Shown: positions 1 to 5,250, counted from the first letter of the stretch. The stretch: 5,869 nucleotides of DNA from Nitrososphaera_A sp036522495 (GCA_036522495.1 DATDFS010000249.1:1-5869); one strand, 5' to 3'. Notes: generated by a model from the letters alone, not told the origin. Made by a program: numbers and translations.

Positions 1-1
1 A

Positions 2-262
2 AATTATTATAAACAGGCTAGTTGCACCCAACAAGACGGAAGTTTGACATCTGGTAAACCAATAGTATTTGATATCACCATTCCAAATTCTGTTAGAAAC
101 AATGAAGGTGCAATTCAGTTTGTCAATTTTATACTCTCTAAGGAAGGAGCAACAATTTTACAAAACGACGGATTTAAAACAATGACACCTTTAATGATTG
201 GAGGTAATGTATCGTCCATACCAAAAGAGGTATCTTCTACTAATATTATTAAGAATCGATAG
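2..262 (+). CDS. wtpA: Molybdate/tungstate ABC transporter substrate-binding protein, C-terminal part
   Basis: The frame is open from the left edge to a TAG stop and gives 86 residues, so the N-terminal signal peptide and most of the protein lie outside the window. The segment TSGKPIVFDITIPNSVRNNE, then AIQFVNFILSKEGATILQ and a GFKTMTPLMIGG tail, matches the usual end of the WtpA/ModA family: a G-K-P-I-V-x-x-I-T-I-P strand, a helix of the form AIxFVxFxLSxEG, and a Gly-Phe-x-x-x-x-P motif. The family captures molybdate or tungstate outside the cell and delivers it to a WtpBC permease. The 20-odd residues after the GG motif are polar and Ser/Asn-rich and look like a non-conserved tail. No permease gene follows downstream, so any wtpB or wtpC must lie upstream or elsewhere. 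Molybdate versus tungstate cannot be decided from this fragment. Confidence 0.85.
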   Translation, partial: NYYKQASCTQQDGSLTSGKPIVFDITIPNSVRNNEGAIQFVNFILSKEGATILQNDGFKTMTPLMIGGNVSSIPKEVSSTNIIKNR

Positions 263-336
263 AAATTAAGTGCATGATCAAAAAACCAAGAAATGAAGTT
301 AAGTTCTGTCTATTTAGTATCTACTGAAATAATAAT

Positions 337-361
337 TTTCCCTCTCCTTCCTTCTACTTTG
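337..361 (+). terminator. Pyrimidine-rich stretch, possible terminator of the wtpA-like gene
   Basis: About 75 bp after the stop codon is an almost pure C/T run containing TTTTCCCTCTCC and further CTTCC/CTTC blocks. Archaeal transcripts often end at T-rich or pyrimidine-rich tracts without a hairpin, so this is a plausible end for the wtpA-like transcript. No stable stem precedes it. Three tandem AGATT units (406-420) follow further downstream, before the membrane-protein remnant. Confidence 0.3.
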
Positions 362-442
362 TCATTATTTATGCTGTGGTAGAAGTCGATAAGATTGCCA
401 GCAGAAGATTAGATTAGATTCCAAACTTTACAACAAAATTAC

Positions 443-653
443 ATGTCGTCACAGGACCATATGATACAATTAGGATTTTCTGACATGCTTAATTTAGCAC
501 AAACGATTGGGATAGTAGGAACTATGATCCTGACATTATATTTCTCAAAAACAGATACAAGGTCTGTCAATTGAACAGCAAACGACGGGTCCACCAACAG
601 GACATATTGTGATCTGGTTTGCTGTCCTCCGCATATTTCCATTTCTTAAGTAA
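443..653 (+). pseudogene. Frameshifted small single-helix membrane protein (remnant)
   Basis: From ATG at 443 the frame reads 43 residues to TGA at 572-574: a short polar start, then a hydrophobic helix (LAQTIGIVGTMILTLYFSK, residues about 18-36). At the five-A run (547-551) the neighbouring frame takes over sensibly: QIQGLSIEQQT, from 552. The joined reading, YFSK-QIQGLSIEQQT, resembles small archaeal membrane proteins I recall with a helix followed by YFSRKQxQxLSVDxET and a soluble helical tail; this comparison is from memory. Beyond IEQQT the second frame runs to TAA at 651-653 with no recognisable pattern, and a third frame offers R-V right after QQT, so a second lesion is possible. A one-base insertion or two-base deletion in the A run would explain the break. 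A genuine 43-residue microprotein, or a sequencing error in the A run, are alternatives. The function of the parent family is unknown. Confidence 0.45.
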
Positions 654-684
654 GTTATCGATTTGCTTGAATATGAATAGGTGG

Positions 685-697
685 CTTTGTTTTTTTG
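685..697 (+). terminator. Poly-T tract after the membrane-protein remnant
   Basis: The + strand reads CTTTG followed by seven T residues (690-696), about 35 bp after the end of the remnant frame. This is the longest T run in this part of the window and fits an archaeal intrinsic terminator for + strand transcription heading toward the oppositely oriented leuD. Confidence 0.4.
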
Positions 698-738
698 ACC
701 ATCTGAATTATTCTCTTACAGGACTGGATGTAAAGATT

Positions 739-1257
739 TTAACTTTGGATCCATGGAAATTGTTTATACTTTTTATAGTATTCAACTAATCCGCCTTCCA
801 ACAACATCTGTCGCATGAATTCTGGCACTTTTTTGGCTTGAAAAGTCTCTTTAGTTCTAATATTTTCTGCAGTAAAGTTGGTTATGTCTATTCTAATATC
901 GTCTCCCTGATTTATTTTCCCTTTTATTTCTGGTATTTCAAGCGCTGGCAATCCGATGGTAAAGGCGTTCCTATAATATATACGCGCAAAACTTTCAGCT
1001 ATAACTGCCGAAATTCCAGCATATTTTAACGCTACTGGGGCCTGTTCCCTACTAGAGCCACCTCCAAAGTTTCGGCCTGCTACTATTACATCACCCTTGG
1101 AAATTTTCTTATGAAAATCAGGATCAAATCCGTACATAGCGTATTTTGCCATTTCGTAAGGATCGTTAGTTCTACTTTTGAACCTGAATGGTATGATTAT
1201 GTCGGTATTGATATTATCGCCAAATACCCAGGCTTTTCCTTTCATCTGTTCGCTCAT
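739..1257 (-). CDS. leuD: 3-isopropylmalate dehydratase (isopropylmalate isomerase) small subunit
   Basis: This 172-residue protein has the usual length of an archaeal LeuD. With LeuC it would interconvert 2- and 3-isopropylmalate in leucine biosynthesis in the cytoplasm; LeuC carries the 4Fe-4S cluster and LeuD closes the active site. Visible motifs are GDNINTDIIIP (13-23), the substrate-recognition loop FRFKSRTNDP (24-33) and GRNFGGGSSREQAP (61-74). Within the last, S68-S69-R70 corresponds to the aconitase Ser-Ser-Arg active-site triad. The common Cys of the GCGSSRE motif is Gly here. ATG at 1257 is chosen because an AAGGAGGT Shine-Dalgarno (1268-1275) lies 10 bases before it. Immediately upstream is an apparent leuC remnant, so this was probably the second gene of a leuCD operon. 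The same fold serves homoaconitase and related hydro-lyases, so isopropylmalate is the likely but not proven substrate. The frame itself shows no damage. Confidence 0.9.
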   Translation of the reverse strand: MSEQMKGKAWVFGDNINTDIIIPFRFKSRTNDPYEMAKYAMYGFDPDFHKKISKGDVIVAGRNFGGGSSREQAPVALKYAGISAVIAESFARIYYRNAFTIGLPALEIPEIKGKINQGDDIRIDITNFTAENIRTKETFQAKKVPEFMRQMLLEGGLVEYYKKYKQFPWIQS

Positions 1258-1259
1258 AT

Positions 1260-1409
1260 TCAGAAGTACCTCCTTGGATCAGATATTTTACCTTCAATTG
1301 AAGATGTTGCTACTGTCGTGGGATGCTGCTGCGACAGCTGCTGTAGTGGGGATGATGTCGTTTGCATTCAAACCACCTGTATGTAATATGGGTTATCCAT
1401 AGATGAATT
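1260..1409 (-). pseudogene. leuC: Decayed 3' end of leuC (isopropylmalate dehydratase large subunit)
   Basis: Two bases upstream of the leuD ATG, a minus-strand frame ends in SIEGKISDPRRYF and a TGA stop (1260-1262). This is the typical LeuC C-terminus, of the form SPATVAASAIxGKIxDPR. Slightly upstream, in a different frame, is PTTAAVAAAS. Further up, in the first frame, is MDNPYYIQVV, like the MGNPxxxIYxVS piece of LeuC, ended by a TGA. The pieces are in the right order and about the right distance but need two frame changes. Part of the break looks like an imperfect 28-bp duplication, since CCCACTACAGCAGC and CCCACGACAGTAGC start 28 bp apart. The remaining roughly 400 residues of LeuC are absent upstream. 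The family assignment of these short pieces is from pattern recall and is an inference. The two-base spacing to leuD and the embedded Shine-Dalgarno support a former leuCD operon. Confidence 0.55.
1268..1275 (-). promoter_or_regulatory. Strong Shine-Dalgarno of leuD
   Basis: On the minus strand this reads AAGGAGGT, ten bases before the leuD ATG. It lies inside the last codons of the leuC remnant (the D-P-R-R-Y stretch), as expected for a coupled downstream operon gene. It also decides the start at ATG 1257 over the in-frame ATG four codons later. Confidence 0.75.
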
Positions 1410-1959
1410 TAAATTATTTTCCTTAAACATTCAAATTAGTCGAATTTTGTTTCCGCAACATCAAGTATGATTTCTTCATATTTTTCCGTCATACGTTACA
1501 GAATCTTGTTCATTCTCTAGTCATATTGATATTCTCTGGTTCCCATAATTAGATTCCTCTTCTGCTATCATGAAACGATAAATCACGAGCAGATATGAAA
1601 GGTAAGGTAAGAATATACCTATCCTTAATTCGAAGCGATATCTAACGGTGTGTGATAAAGTTATCTCAGGATGTTGTGCACCGGACTGGTAGAGCAGATG
1701 TAAGAACATGAGAGAATGTAAAAAAATTTTAATATTAGCCACGACTAGAGATCATCCGAAAACATCGACAGATTGATATCCAACCATGCAACACATCACA
1801 AGATAAGGACTAAGAAGGAACACATTTTTTAATTCTAACTGACTTTCCAATGGAATTGTATTCTGTGCTCATAGATATATCTTTTCAGATAATCCGTGAT
1901 GACATAGGAGTATCTACGTTTCTAAAATCTTAATTAGTATGGATGTACCTATTTTTTAT
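1410..1959. other. Gene-poor intergenic region
   Basis: About 550 bp with no recognisable gene. It contains a minus-strand open frame of 73 codons (1521-1742) rich in Leu, Ile and Tyr without a family-like pattern. There is also an 18-codon acidic minus-strand frame (1436-1492, MTEKYEEIILDVAETKFD) and a 16-codon plus-strand frame starting at 1596. None has a Shine-Dalgarno or well-placed TATA box. An AT-rich TATA-like block (GAATTTAAATTA, 1405-1416) could serve minus-strand transcription of leuD now that leuC is gone. A 10-bp palindrome AGATATATCT lies at 1873-1882, about 90 bp before the Hsp20 start. I see no tRNA or structured RNA here. Confidence 0.5.
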
Positions 1960-1964
1960 AGGTG
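1929..1964 (+). promoter_or_regulatory. Hsp20 promoter and ribosome-binding site
   Basis: A TATA-like CTTAATTA (1929-1936) sits about 27 bp before position 1961, predicting a short leader of about 13 bases. That leader contains AGGTG (1960-1964), nine bases before ATG 1974. A second AT-rich block ATTTTTTATA (1951-1960) is too close to the start codon to act as the TATA box unless transcription began inside the gene. Confidence 0.4.
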
Positions 1965-1973
1965 AATAATGGT

Positions 1974-2615
1974 ATGAGTTCAGATGATATAGAGCCATTT
2001 GACTGGTATAAGAGATTGTTTGGGCCTGGAGCAGGAGGAAGAAGAGGAGGCTTCGGCGGTGGAGGATTCTTTGACGATATGTTCCGAGGATTTGATCAAA
2101 TGAGGCGAGAGATGGAAAGAGAATTTGAAGGTATAGAAAAAAGAATACCCAAAGACTTGGTAAGAGAATATAACACACCAGAAGGCGGGAAAGTAAGAGA
2201 GGTAGGACCATTTGTTTATGGATATTCAATGACTATTGGTCCTGATGGCAGGCCAAAAGTAAGAGAATTTGGCAATATAAAGCCATCATCAAGGGGATTT
2301 GGTGGTGGAATGACTCGACCTGAAATTAGCGGCGAGACAGAACCTTTAGTGGATGTAAGCACAACCGACAAGGAAGTTAAAGTTGTAGTAGAAATGCCTG
2401 GAATAGATAAAAATAATATCAAAATAAACGCCCACAACAGCACTTTAGAAGTCAAAAGCGAAGATCCTAAAAGGAGATATCATAAAACTATCGAAATTCC
2501 ACCAGAAACCGATATAGAAACAGCCAGATCTGCTTATAACAATGGGATATTAGAAATAACATTTAAGACAAAGGATCAGTTGAAGCCAAAGGGAAAGACA
2601 ATAAAGGTCGAATAA
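1974..2615 (+). CDS. Hsp20/alpha-crystallin small heat-shock protein
   Basis: This is a 213-residue cytoplasmic small heat-shock protein, an ATP-independent holdase that binds unfolding proteins as an oligomer. The start is placed at ATG 1974 because AGGTG precedes it by nine bases; a GTG at 1962 would add only four residues. The N-terminal region starts acidic and aromatic (DDIEPFDWYKRLF), then a Gly/Arg/Phe-rich segment (GGRRGGFGGGGFF, about 21-33) and a charged helix (MRREMEREFEGIEKR). A middle segment, GPFVYGYSMTIGPDGRPKVREFGN (about 78-101), is Tyr/Gly-rich. The alpha-crystallin domain runs from about 123 to 200. It contains the family signature A-Y-N-N-G-I-L (187-193) and is followed by the C-terminal I-K-V anchor (210-212), which normally docks into a neighbouring subunit. 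Length is larger than typical 150-residue archaeal sHsps because of the long N-terminal arm. The gene stands alone; the next gene is convergent. Confidence 0.93.
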   Translation: MSSDDIEPFDWYKRLFGPGAGGRRGGFGGGGFFDDMFRGFDQMRREMEREFEGIEKRIPKDLVREYNTPEGGKVREVGPFVYGYSMTIGPDGRPKVREFGNIKPSSRGFGGGMTRPEISGETEPLVDVSTTDKEVKVVVEMPGIDKNNIKINAHNSTLEVKSEDPKRRYHKTIEIPPETDIETARSAYNNGILEITFKTKDQLKPKGKTIKVE

Positions 2616-2660
2616 TCAGAGCAAAATTACCGTTCTGGCTGATACTAAATTTTTATTTTA
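2615..2660 (+). terminator. Terminator after the Hsp20 gene
   Basis: Starting at the last base of the Hsp20 stop codon, a weak stem ATCAG (2615-2619) pairs with CTGAT (2639-2643). It is followed by the T-rich tract AATTTTTATTTTA (2648-2660). The T tract alone would suffice as an archaeal terminator; the 5-bp stem may be incidental. The tract reaches the 3' end of the convergent small-protein gene. Confidence 0.5.
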
Positions 2661-2888
2661 ATGACCTGATCTTGGAAATGCTTTATCATAACAGTAGTGT
2701 ATATCTTGTGTTGTAAGTTGGCGTGTTTTATTTGCAGTTTCTGTTGTACAGTTGAAATAACGTGTTAATGCATGGGCCACCTGGATAATAACAGCAATCA
2801 TACTTGTTGTTACCAGCATCAAAGCTGCTACGGGAGCAAAGATTGCTATTTTTGTTGTTGTTATTGGTTTTAGTGTTGTATAATACAT
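2658..2888 (-). CDS. Small putative secreted two-cysteine protein
   Basis: A 76-residue protein with an N-terminal export signal: basic/polar start, hydrophobic core (IAIFAPVAALMLVTTSMIAV, about 14-33) and an A-H-A signal-peptidase-like site (38-40). The mature part would be only 36 residues, LTRYFNCTTETANK and onward, with two cysteines (C47, C66) that could form one disulfide outside the cell. The ending DIHYCYDKAFPRSGH is polar. It resembles small exported thaumarchaeal proteins I recall with a YFNC...ANK...CYDK pattern, but I cannot name a family or function. ATG at 2888 lies about 38 bp after an AATATATATTT box (2926-2936), predicting a short leader; no Shine-Dalgarno is visible. It is convergent with Hsp20. 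A chance open frame is the alternative, though signal, cleavage site and promoter together argue for a real gene. Confidence 0.55.
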   Translation of the reverse strand: MYYTTLKPITTTKIAIFAPVAALMLVTTSMIAVIIQVAHALTRYFNCTTETANKTRQLTTQDIHYCYDKAFPRSGH

Positions 2889-2925
2889 ATACTATATATC
2901 ATAGCAATTCGTAAAAGACGGTATC

Positions 2926-2936
2926 AATATATATTT
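2926..2936 (-). promoter_or_regulatory. TATA-box promoter of the small secreted protein gene
   Basis: The minus strand reads AAATATATATT, centred about 43 bp before ATG 2888. Transcription would start near 2905, giving a leader of about 17 bases. AT richness of the region lowers the specificity of this call. Confidence 0.4.
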
Positions 2937-3428
2937 GAGGTGTCAAACTTCCTATCCTTTTTTAATTTCGTTGATAGATAATAGTTAATGTTATAATAAT
3001 ACTGATTGATTAAATATTTATGGACAGAACTTCTTAATTGTATATAAAACTTTATCGAATTAATGAAATGATTACTATCATTCAAACCTTATGGGTTAGA
3101 GAAAGCTAAGGAATTTTTCATATCATTATCTTTATGAAAATCCTTCTCAGTATTTGTGTGACAATCCTTTTCTTATAATCTAAATATATGCTTGGTTGTT
3201 GGCTTGGTAATACCGATACTCCTATAGTATAATGATTGCACTTCCAGTCACGAGTACTAAGACCATGTGATGAAATGAAAATACTATTTGTAGTAGCTTG
3301 TGTTTTCTTTGCTACATACATGTGGCTCCAAATATTCACAGGTGAAATTTATTGAGATATTGACCTAGGGGAGTATAATTAATCGATAGAATAGTATTAT
3401 TACCATTATCAGATTGAACTCACAACAC
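2937..3428. other. Long intergenic region with two tiny hydrophobic open frames
   Basis: About 490 bp without a standard gene. It holds AT-rich TATA-like blocks (TAAATATTTA at 3011-3020, a palindrome; TATATAAAAC near 3042). It also holds an inverted repeat AATGAT-TACT-ATCATT (3067-3082). Two plus-strand mini-frames both begin MKIL, at 3134-3178 and 3275-3355. A 73-codon minus-strand open frame (3118-3339) covers the same stretch but has no family-like pattern, signal or Shine-Dalgarno. Confidence 0.4.
3275..3355 (+). CDS. Possible 26-residue hydrophobic microprotein
   Basis: ATG 3275 opens MKILFVVACVFFATYMWLQ and ends IFTGEIY before TGA. Almost the whole peptide is one hydrophobic helix, as in single-pass membrane microproteins or an isolated signal peptide. 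The start has no clear Shine-Dalgarno. A shorter frame 141 bp upstream (3134-3178, MKILLSICVTILFL) starts in the same way, so the two could be a decayed duplication. Chance is a serious alternative at this length in AT-rich DNA. Confidence 0.2.
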   Translation: MKILFVVACVFFATYMWLQIFTGEIY

Positions 3429-3434
3429 TTTAAA
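3429..3434 (+). promoter_or_regulatory. TATA box of the PAC2-family gene (leaderless start)
   Basis: TTTAAA is centred 26-27 bp before the A of ATG 3458, exactly where an archaeal TATA box sits relative to a transcription start. No Shine-Dalgarno is visible before the ATG, so the mRNA is probably leaderless, beginning at or next to the start codon. Confidence 0.6.
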
Positions 3435-3457
3435 GTCTATTACTTGATCTAAATATC

Positions 3458-4258
3458 ATGCTATCATCTCGATCGGGTATCAATGTGGTTTACTCCTCAA
3501 CCACTCTGCCAGAATTGCAGTCTCCTTATTTGATTTGTGGTTTTCCTGGTAGTGGATATGTTGGAAAGATCGCAATCGATCATTTGATTCAGGAGCTCAA
3601 TGCAAAACGTCTTGTCGATATTTACTCGACCTCGTTTCCTCCACAGATTATGATTAGAACTGATGGTGTAGCAGAACTCATGAGAAATACAATTTTTTAT
3701 TCAAAGGCTGGAGCCACTTCTGGCAATGATCTGCTACTATTGACCGGAGACTCACAGCCAAGCAGTCCTGAGTCTGAATATGCTCTGGCTGAACAAATCC
3801 TGGATATTGCTGCCAAGTTTGATACAAAGAAAGCCTTTACTCTGGCAGCGTCGGTTACTGGGGTATTTGTGGATAAGCCACGTATTTTTGGAACAGCTAC
3901 TGATGCAGATATTGTAAAAACATTTGATAAACAAAATATCTTAACTATGGATAATGGTAGTATAGGAGGTATGAATGGCCTTGTTATTGGCATTGCAAAG
4001 CTTCGTGGGATGAAAGGTACCTGTTTATTAGGAGAAACGTCAGGTTATGTTGTAGATGCCAAAGCTTCCAAAGCCATTTTGGAAAGTTTGCTTTCGATAG
4101 TTGGGATAACTATAGATATGACTAACCTTGAGAAAAGGGCAAAAGACACAGAGATGCTAATTCAAACTGTTGAACAACAAGTATCTGGAAGGGTATTAGA
4201 AAGTCAACAGCCTACTACACCTGGTAAGACAGCAACTAACACAGGCTACATCAGCTAA
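3458..4258 (+). CDS. PAC2-family protein (proteasome assembly chaperone-like)
   Basis: This 266-residue protein has the layout of the archaeal PAC2 family, relatives of the eukaryotic PAC1/PAC2 proteasome assembly chaperones and of archaeal PbaA/PbaB. Visible features are GFPGSGYVGKIAIDHLI near the start (28-44), a core strand DLLLLTGDSQP (91-101) and a Ser/Glu-rich loop with helix EYALAEQILDIAAKF. Further on are GSIGGMNGLVIGIA (167-180), GETSGY (192-197) and a final helical and Gln/Thr-rich tail (about 225-262) ending NTGYIS. Tyr is third from the end, so the tail is not a canonical Hb-Y-X proteasome-binding motif, which needs Tyr next to last. The likely role is in proteasome assembly or regulation in the cytoplasm, inferred from the family only; many PAC2-like archaeal proteins are uncharacterised. 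The start is supported by the TATA box at the leaderless distance. The gene stands alone, convergent with the next gene. Confidence 0.85.
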   Translation: MLSSRSGINVVYSSTTLPELQSPYLICGFPGSGYVGKIAIDHLIQELNAKRLVDIYSTSFPPQIMIRTDGVAELMRNTIFYSKAGATSGNDLLLLTGDSQPSSPESEYALAEQILDIAAKFDTKKAFTLAASVTGVFVDKPRIFGTATDADIVKTFDKQNILTMDNGSIGGMNGLVIGIAKLRGMKGTCLLGETSGYVVDAKASKAILESLLSIVGITIDMTNLEKRAKDTEMLIQTVEQQVSGRVLESQQPTTPGKTATNTGYIS

Positions 4259-4327
4259 CTATAACCAACATGTAGTCTTTAGTGAGTACTGGCAATTATA
4301 TTCTGAGATCGTACAGTAGATGATAAA

Positions 4328-4359
4328 TCCAGCCTTTTTGCTGGAATAGGGTTTCCAGC
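4328..4359 (+). other. Alternating hairpin arms after the PAC2-family gene
   Basis: TCCAGC (4328-4333) pairs with GCTGGA (4340-4345) across a CTTTTT loop. The same central arm, GCTGGAA (4340-4346), also pairs with TTCCAGC (4353-4359) across a TAGGGT loop. The two hairpins exclude each other. AAAGGGT (4371-4377) can also pair with ACCCTTT (4436-4442). The element lies 70 bp past the PAC2-family stop, between two convergent genes. It may be a terminator or mRNA 3'-end structure, an RNA switch, or a short repeat element; nothing shows which. Confidence 0.45.
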
Positions 4360-4445
4360 ATATGGTTTAGAAAGGGTTATTTGCGCTCATTGCTATTGCT
4401 ATTTTCCTCTCCAGACAACGAGTTTAAAGTGTGGTACCCTTTATA

Positions 4446-4457
4446 TTAAAAAATTTA
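4446..4457 (-). terminator. Poly-T terminator of the luciferase-domain gene
   Basis: The minus strand reads TAAATTTTTTAAT, with six T residues (4448-4453), about 30 bp after the stop codon of the minus-strand gene ending at 4485. There is no strong stem, as is usual for archaeal T-tract termination. Confidence 0.45.
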
Positions 4458-4484
4458 CAAATGGAAAGCTACTTCAAAGATTGC

Positions 4485-4820
4485 TCAAGTGGTTGCAGTT
4501 ACTGAATTTGTTTTTGGTTTAAGATAATCATATCGCATCTTAAATAGCTCTATAACAACAGGTATATCTTCTTCTCCTTTAATCCAACAGCTGACCCATC
4601 CCGATTGGGGTAGTATATGATGTGGCGAAACTCTTCCAGAATTAACTAAGTCATTTCTTACATCCATCGGAAATGGTAAATCTGCTAAACGATCACCATG
4701 AACATGCCCCAGTTCCCTTTCGTTTATCCGGAATTCTAGACCTCCAAATCTATGCGGCTTAGAAGTAACATATGGCCAACTCAATATTTCTTTCTTTATG
4801 TTTTCTATGATGGTGGTCAT
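4485..4820 (-). CDS. Luciferase-domain / DUF5519-like protein of unknown function
   Basis: A 111-residue soluble protein with the conserved pattern of the small luciferase-domain (DUF5519) family: RFGGLEFRI (24-32), ERELGHVHGDRLADLPFP (35-51), VSPHHILPQSGWVSCWI (64-80) and a C-terminal helix EDIPVVIELFKMRYDYL (84-100). The conserved His residues (H39, H41, H68, H69) with G-W at 74-75 could form a ligand or metal site, but the biochemical role is not established. The family name does not imply light production. Length is about that of a single complete domain. ATG 4820 is preceded by a TATA box at the leaderless distance, and no Shine-Dalgarno is seen. It is a single gene with its own promoter and poly-T terminator, so context does not reveal a partner. 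Confidence 0.8.
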   Translation of the reverse strand: MTTIIENIKKEILSWPYVTSKPHRFGGLEFRINERELGHVHGDRLADLPFPMDVRNDLVNSGRVSPHHILPQSGWVSCWIKGEEDIPVVIELFKMRYDYLKPKTNSVTATT

Positions 4821-4845
4821 AATTAATATTTATTAGCCTGTATAC

Positions 4846-4853
4846 ATATATAA
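4846..4853 (-). promoter_or_regulatory. TATA box of the luciferase-domain gene (near-leaderless)
   Basis: The minus strand reads TTATATAT, centred 29-30 bp before ATG 4820. The transcript would start zero to three bases before the start codon, a leaderless or nearly leaderless mRNA. The bases between box and ATG contain no Shine-Dalgarno, consistent with this. Confidence 0.55.
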
Positions 4854-5212
4854 CCTTCTAGGTTTACAAATTATACAAATCATTCTATATCGTTAAATTA
4901 GAATTAGACAGTAGCAGAAATTATTGGCTTTTTAAGAGGCTATAATATATAATAGTAATTTTTGCACGAGTCAGGAATGATTAATTTAAAAATGAATGTT
5001 CTACCTTTTTGAGTGATATTTCAACTGACACTATATCTCCAGTGACTAAATAATTTTGTTTAGATTCTTAGCAATATCAAAATGCTTATGATTTGCTCAA
5101 TTAGACGACAGATGTTACAGAATGTTTCAAATTTTTATTCCGTAGATCGCAATAGTGCCTTCTTCAAAGCTTTCTTTATCTTGTCTACGAGGTACGAGGT
5201 TTCACATAAACT
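4854..5212. other. Intergenic region between divergent genes
   Basis: About 360 bp without a recognisable gene. It contains further TATA-like DNA (CTATAATATATAATAG around 4949-4965). Two minus-strand stretches look faintly protein-like. Codons within 4984-5067 include NYLVTGDIVSVEISL. A frame between about 5143 and 5220 includes ETSYLVDKIKKALKK. Neither has a start codon or a continuing frame, so at most they are remnants. Confidence 0.4.
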
Positions 5213-5227
5213 TTATCGTAACGATAA
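5213..5227. promoter_or_regulatory. Perfect 15-bp palindrome before the nitroreductase gene (possible operator)
   Basis: TTATCGTAACGATAA has 7-bp arms around a single central A. It lies about 39 bp before the nitroreductase start codon, directly beside the AT-rich block (5224-5238) that best fits the TATA box. A dimeric repressor bound here would block the promoter; a dimeric activator is also possible. No regulator gene is adjacent in the window. Confidence 0.45.
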
Positions 5228-5250
5228 TAATAAAAATACTTGATATAAAG

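Noticed and set aside
439..642. 67-codon minus-strand open frame antisense to the membrane-protein remnant
   Set aside because: It lacks a family-like pattern, and the plus strand over the same bases gives a clear membrane helix and a plausible two-frame remnant.
838..1402. Three plus-strand open frames opposite leuD and the leuC remnant
   Set aside because: They are shadows of the minus-strand genes, with Cys/Ser/Phe-rich translations and no Shine-Dalgarno or domain pattern.
1670..1715. GC-richer patch with CACCGGACTGGTAGAGCAG that looks tRNA-like at first sight
   Set aside because: It cannot be folded into acceptor, anticodon and T arms, and no GTTCRA-type T-loop is present.
1521..1742. 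73-codon minus-strand frame in the gap before Hsp20
   Set aside because: Leu/Ile/Tyr-rich translation with no continuous membrane-helix layout, no ribosome-binding site and no recognisable family; probably chance.
1930..2455. Hydrophobic minus-strand frames opposite Hsp20
   Set aside because: Leu/Pro/Ser-rich complements of the Gly/Glu/Lys-rich Hsp20 coding sequence.
3697..3993. Minus-strand frames opposite the PAC2-family gene
   Set aside because: Shadows of a well-supported coding sequence; no start signals.
4984..5067. Minus-strand stretch reading NYLVTGDIVSVEISL, reminiscent of the end of a beta-rich enzyme domain
   Set aside because: Only about 27 codons between stops, no start codon, and no continuation in neighbouring frames; too short to assign even as a remnant.
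5143..5220. Lys-rich minus-strand stretch with ETSYLVDKIKKALKK
   Set aside because: Bounded by stops on both sides and without a start codon or motif. It overlaps the promoter region of the nitroreductase.
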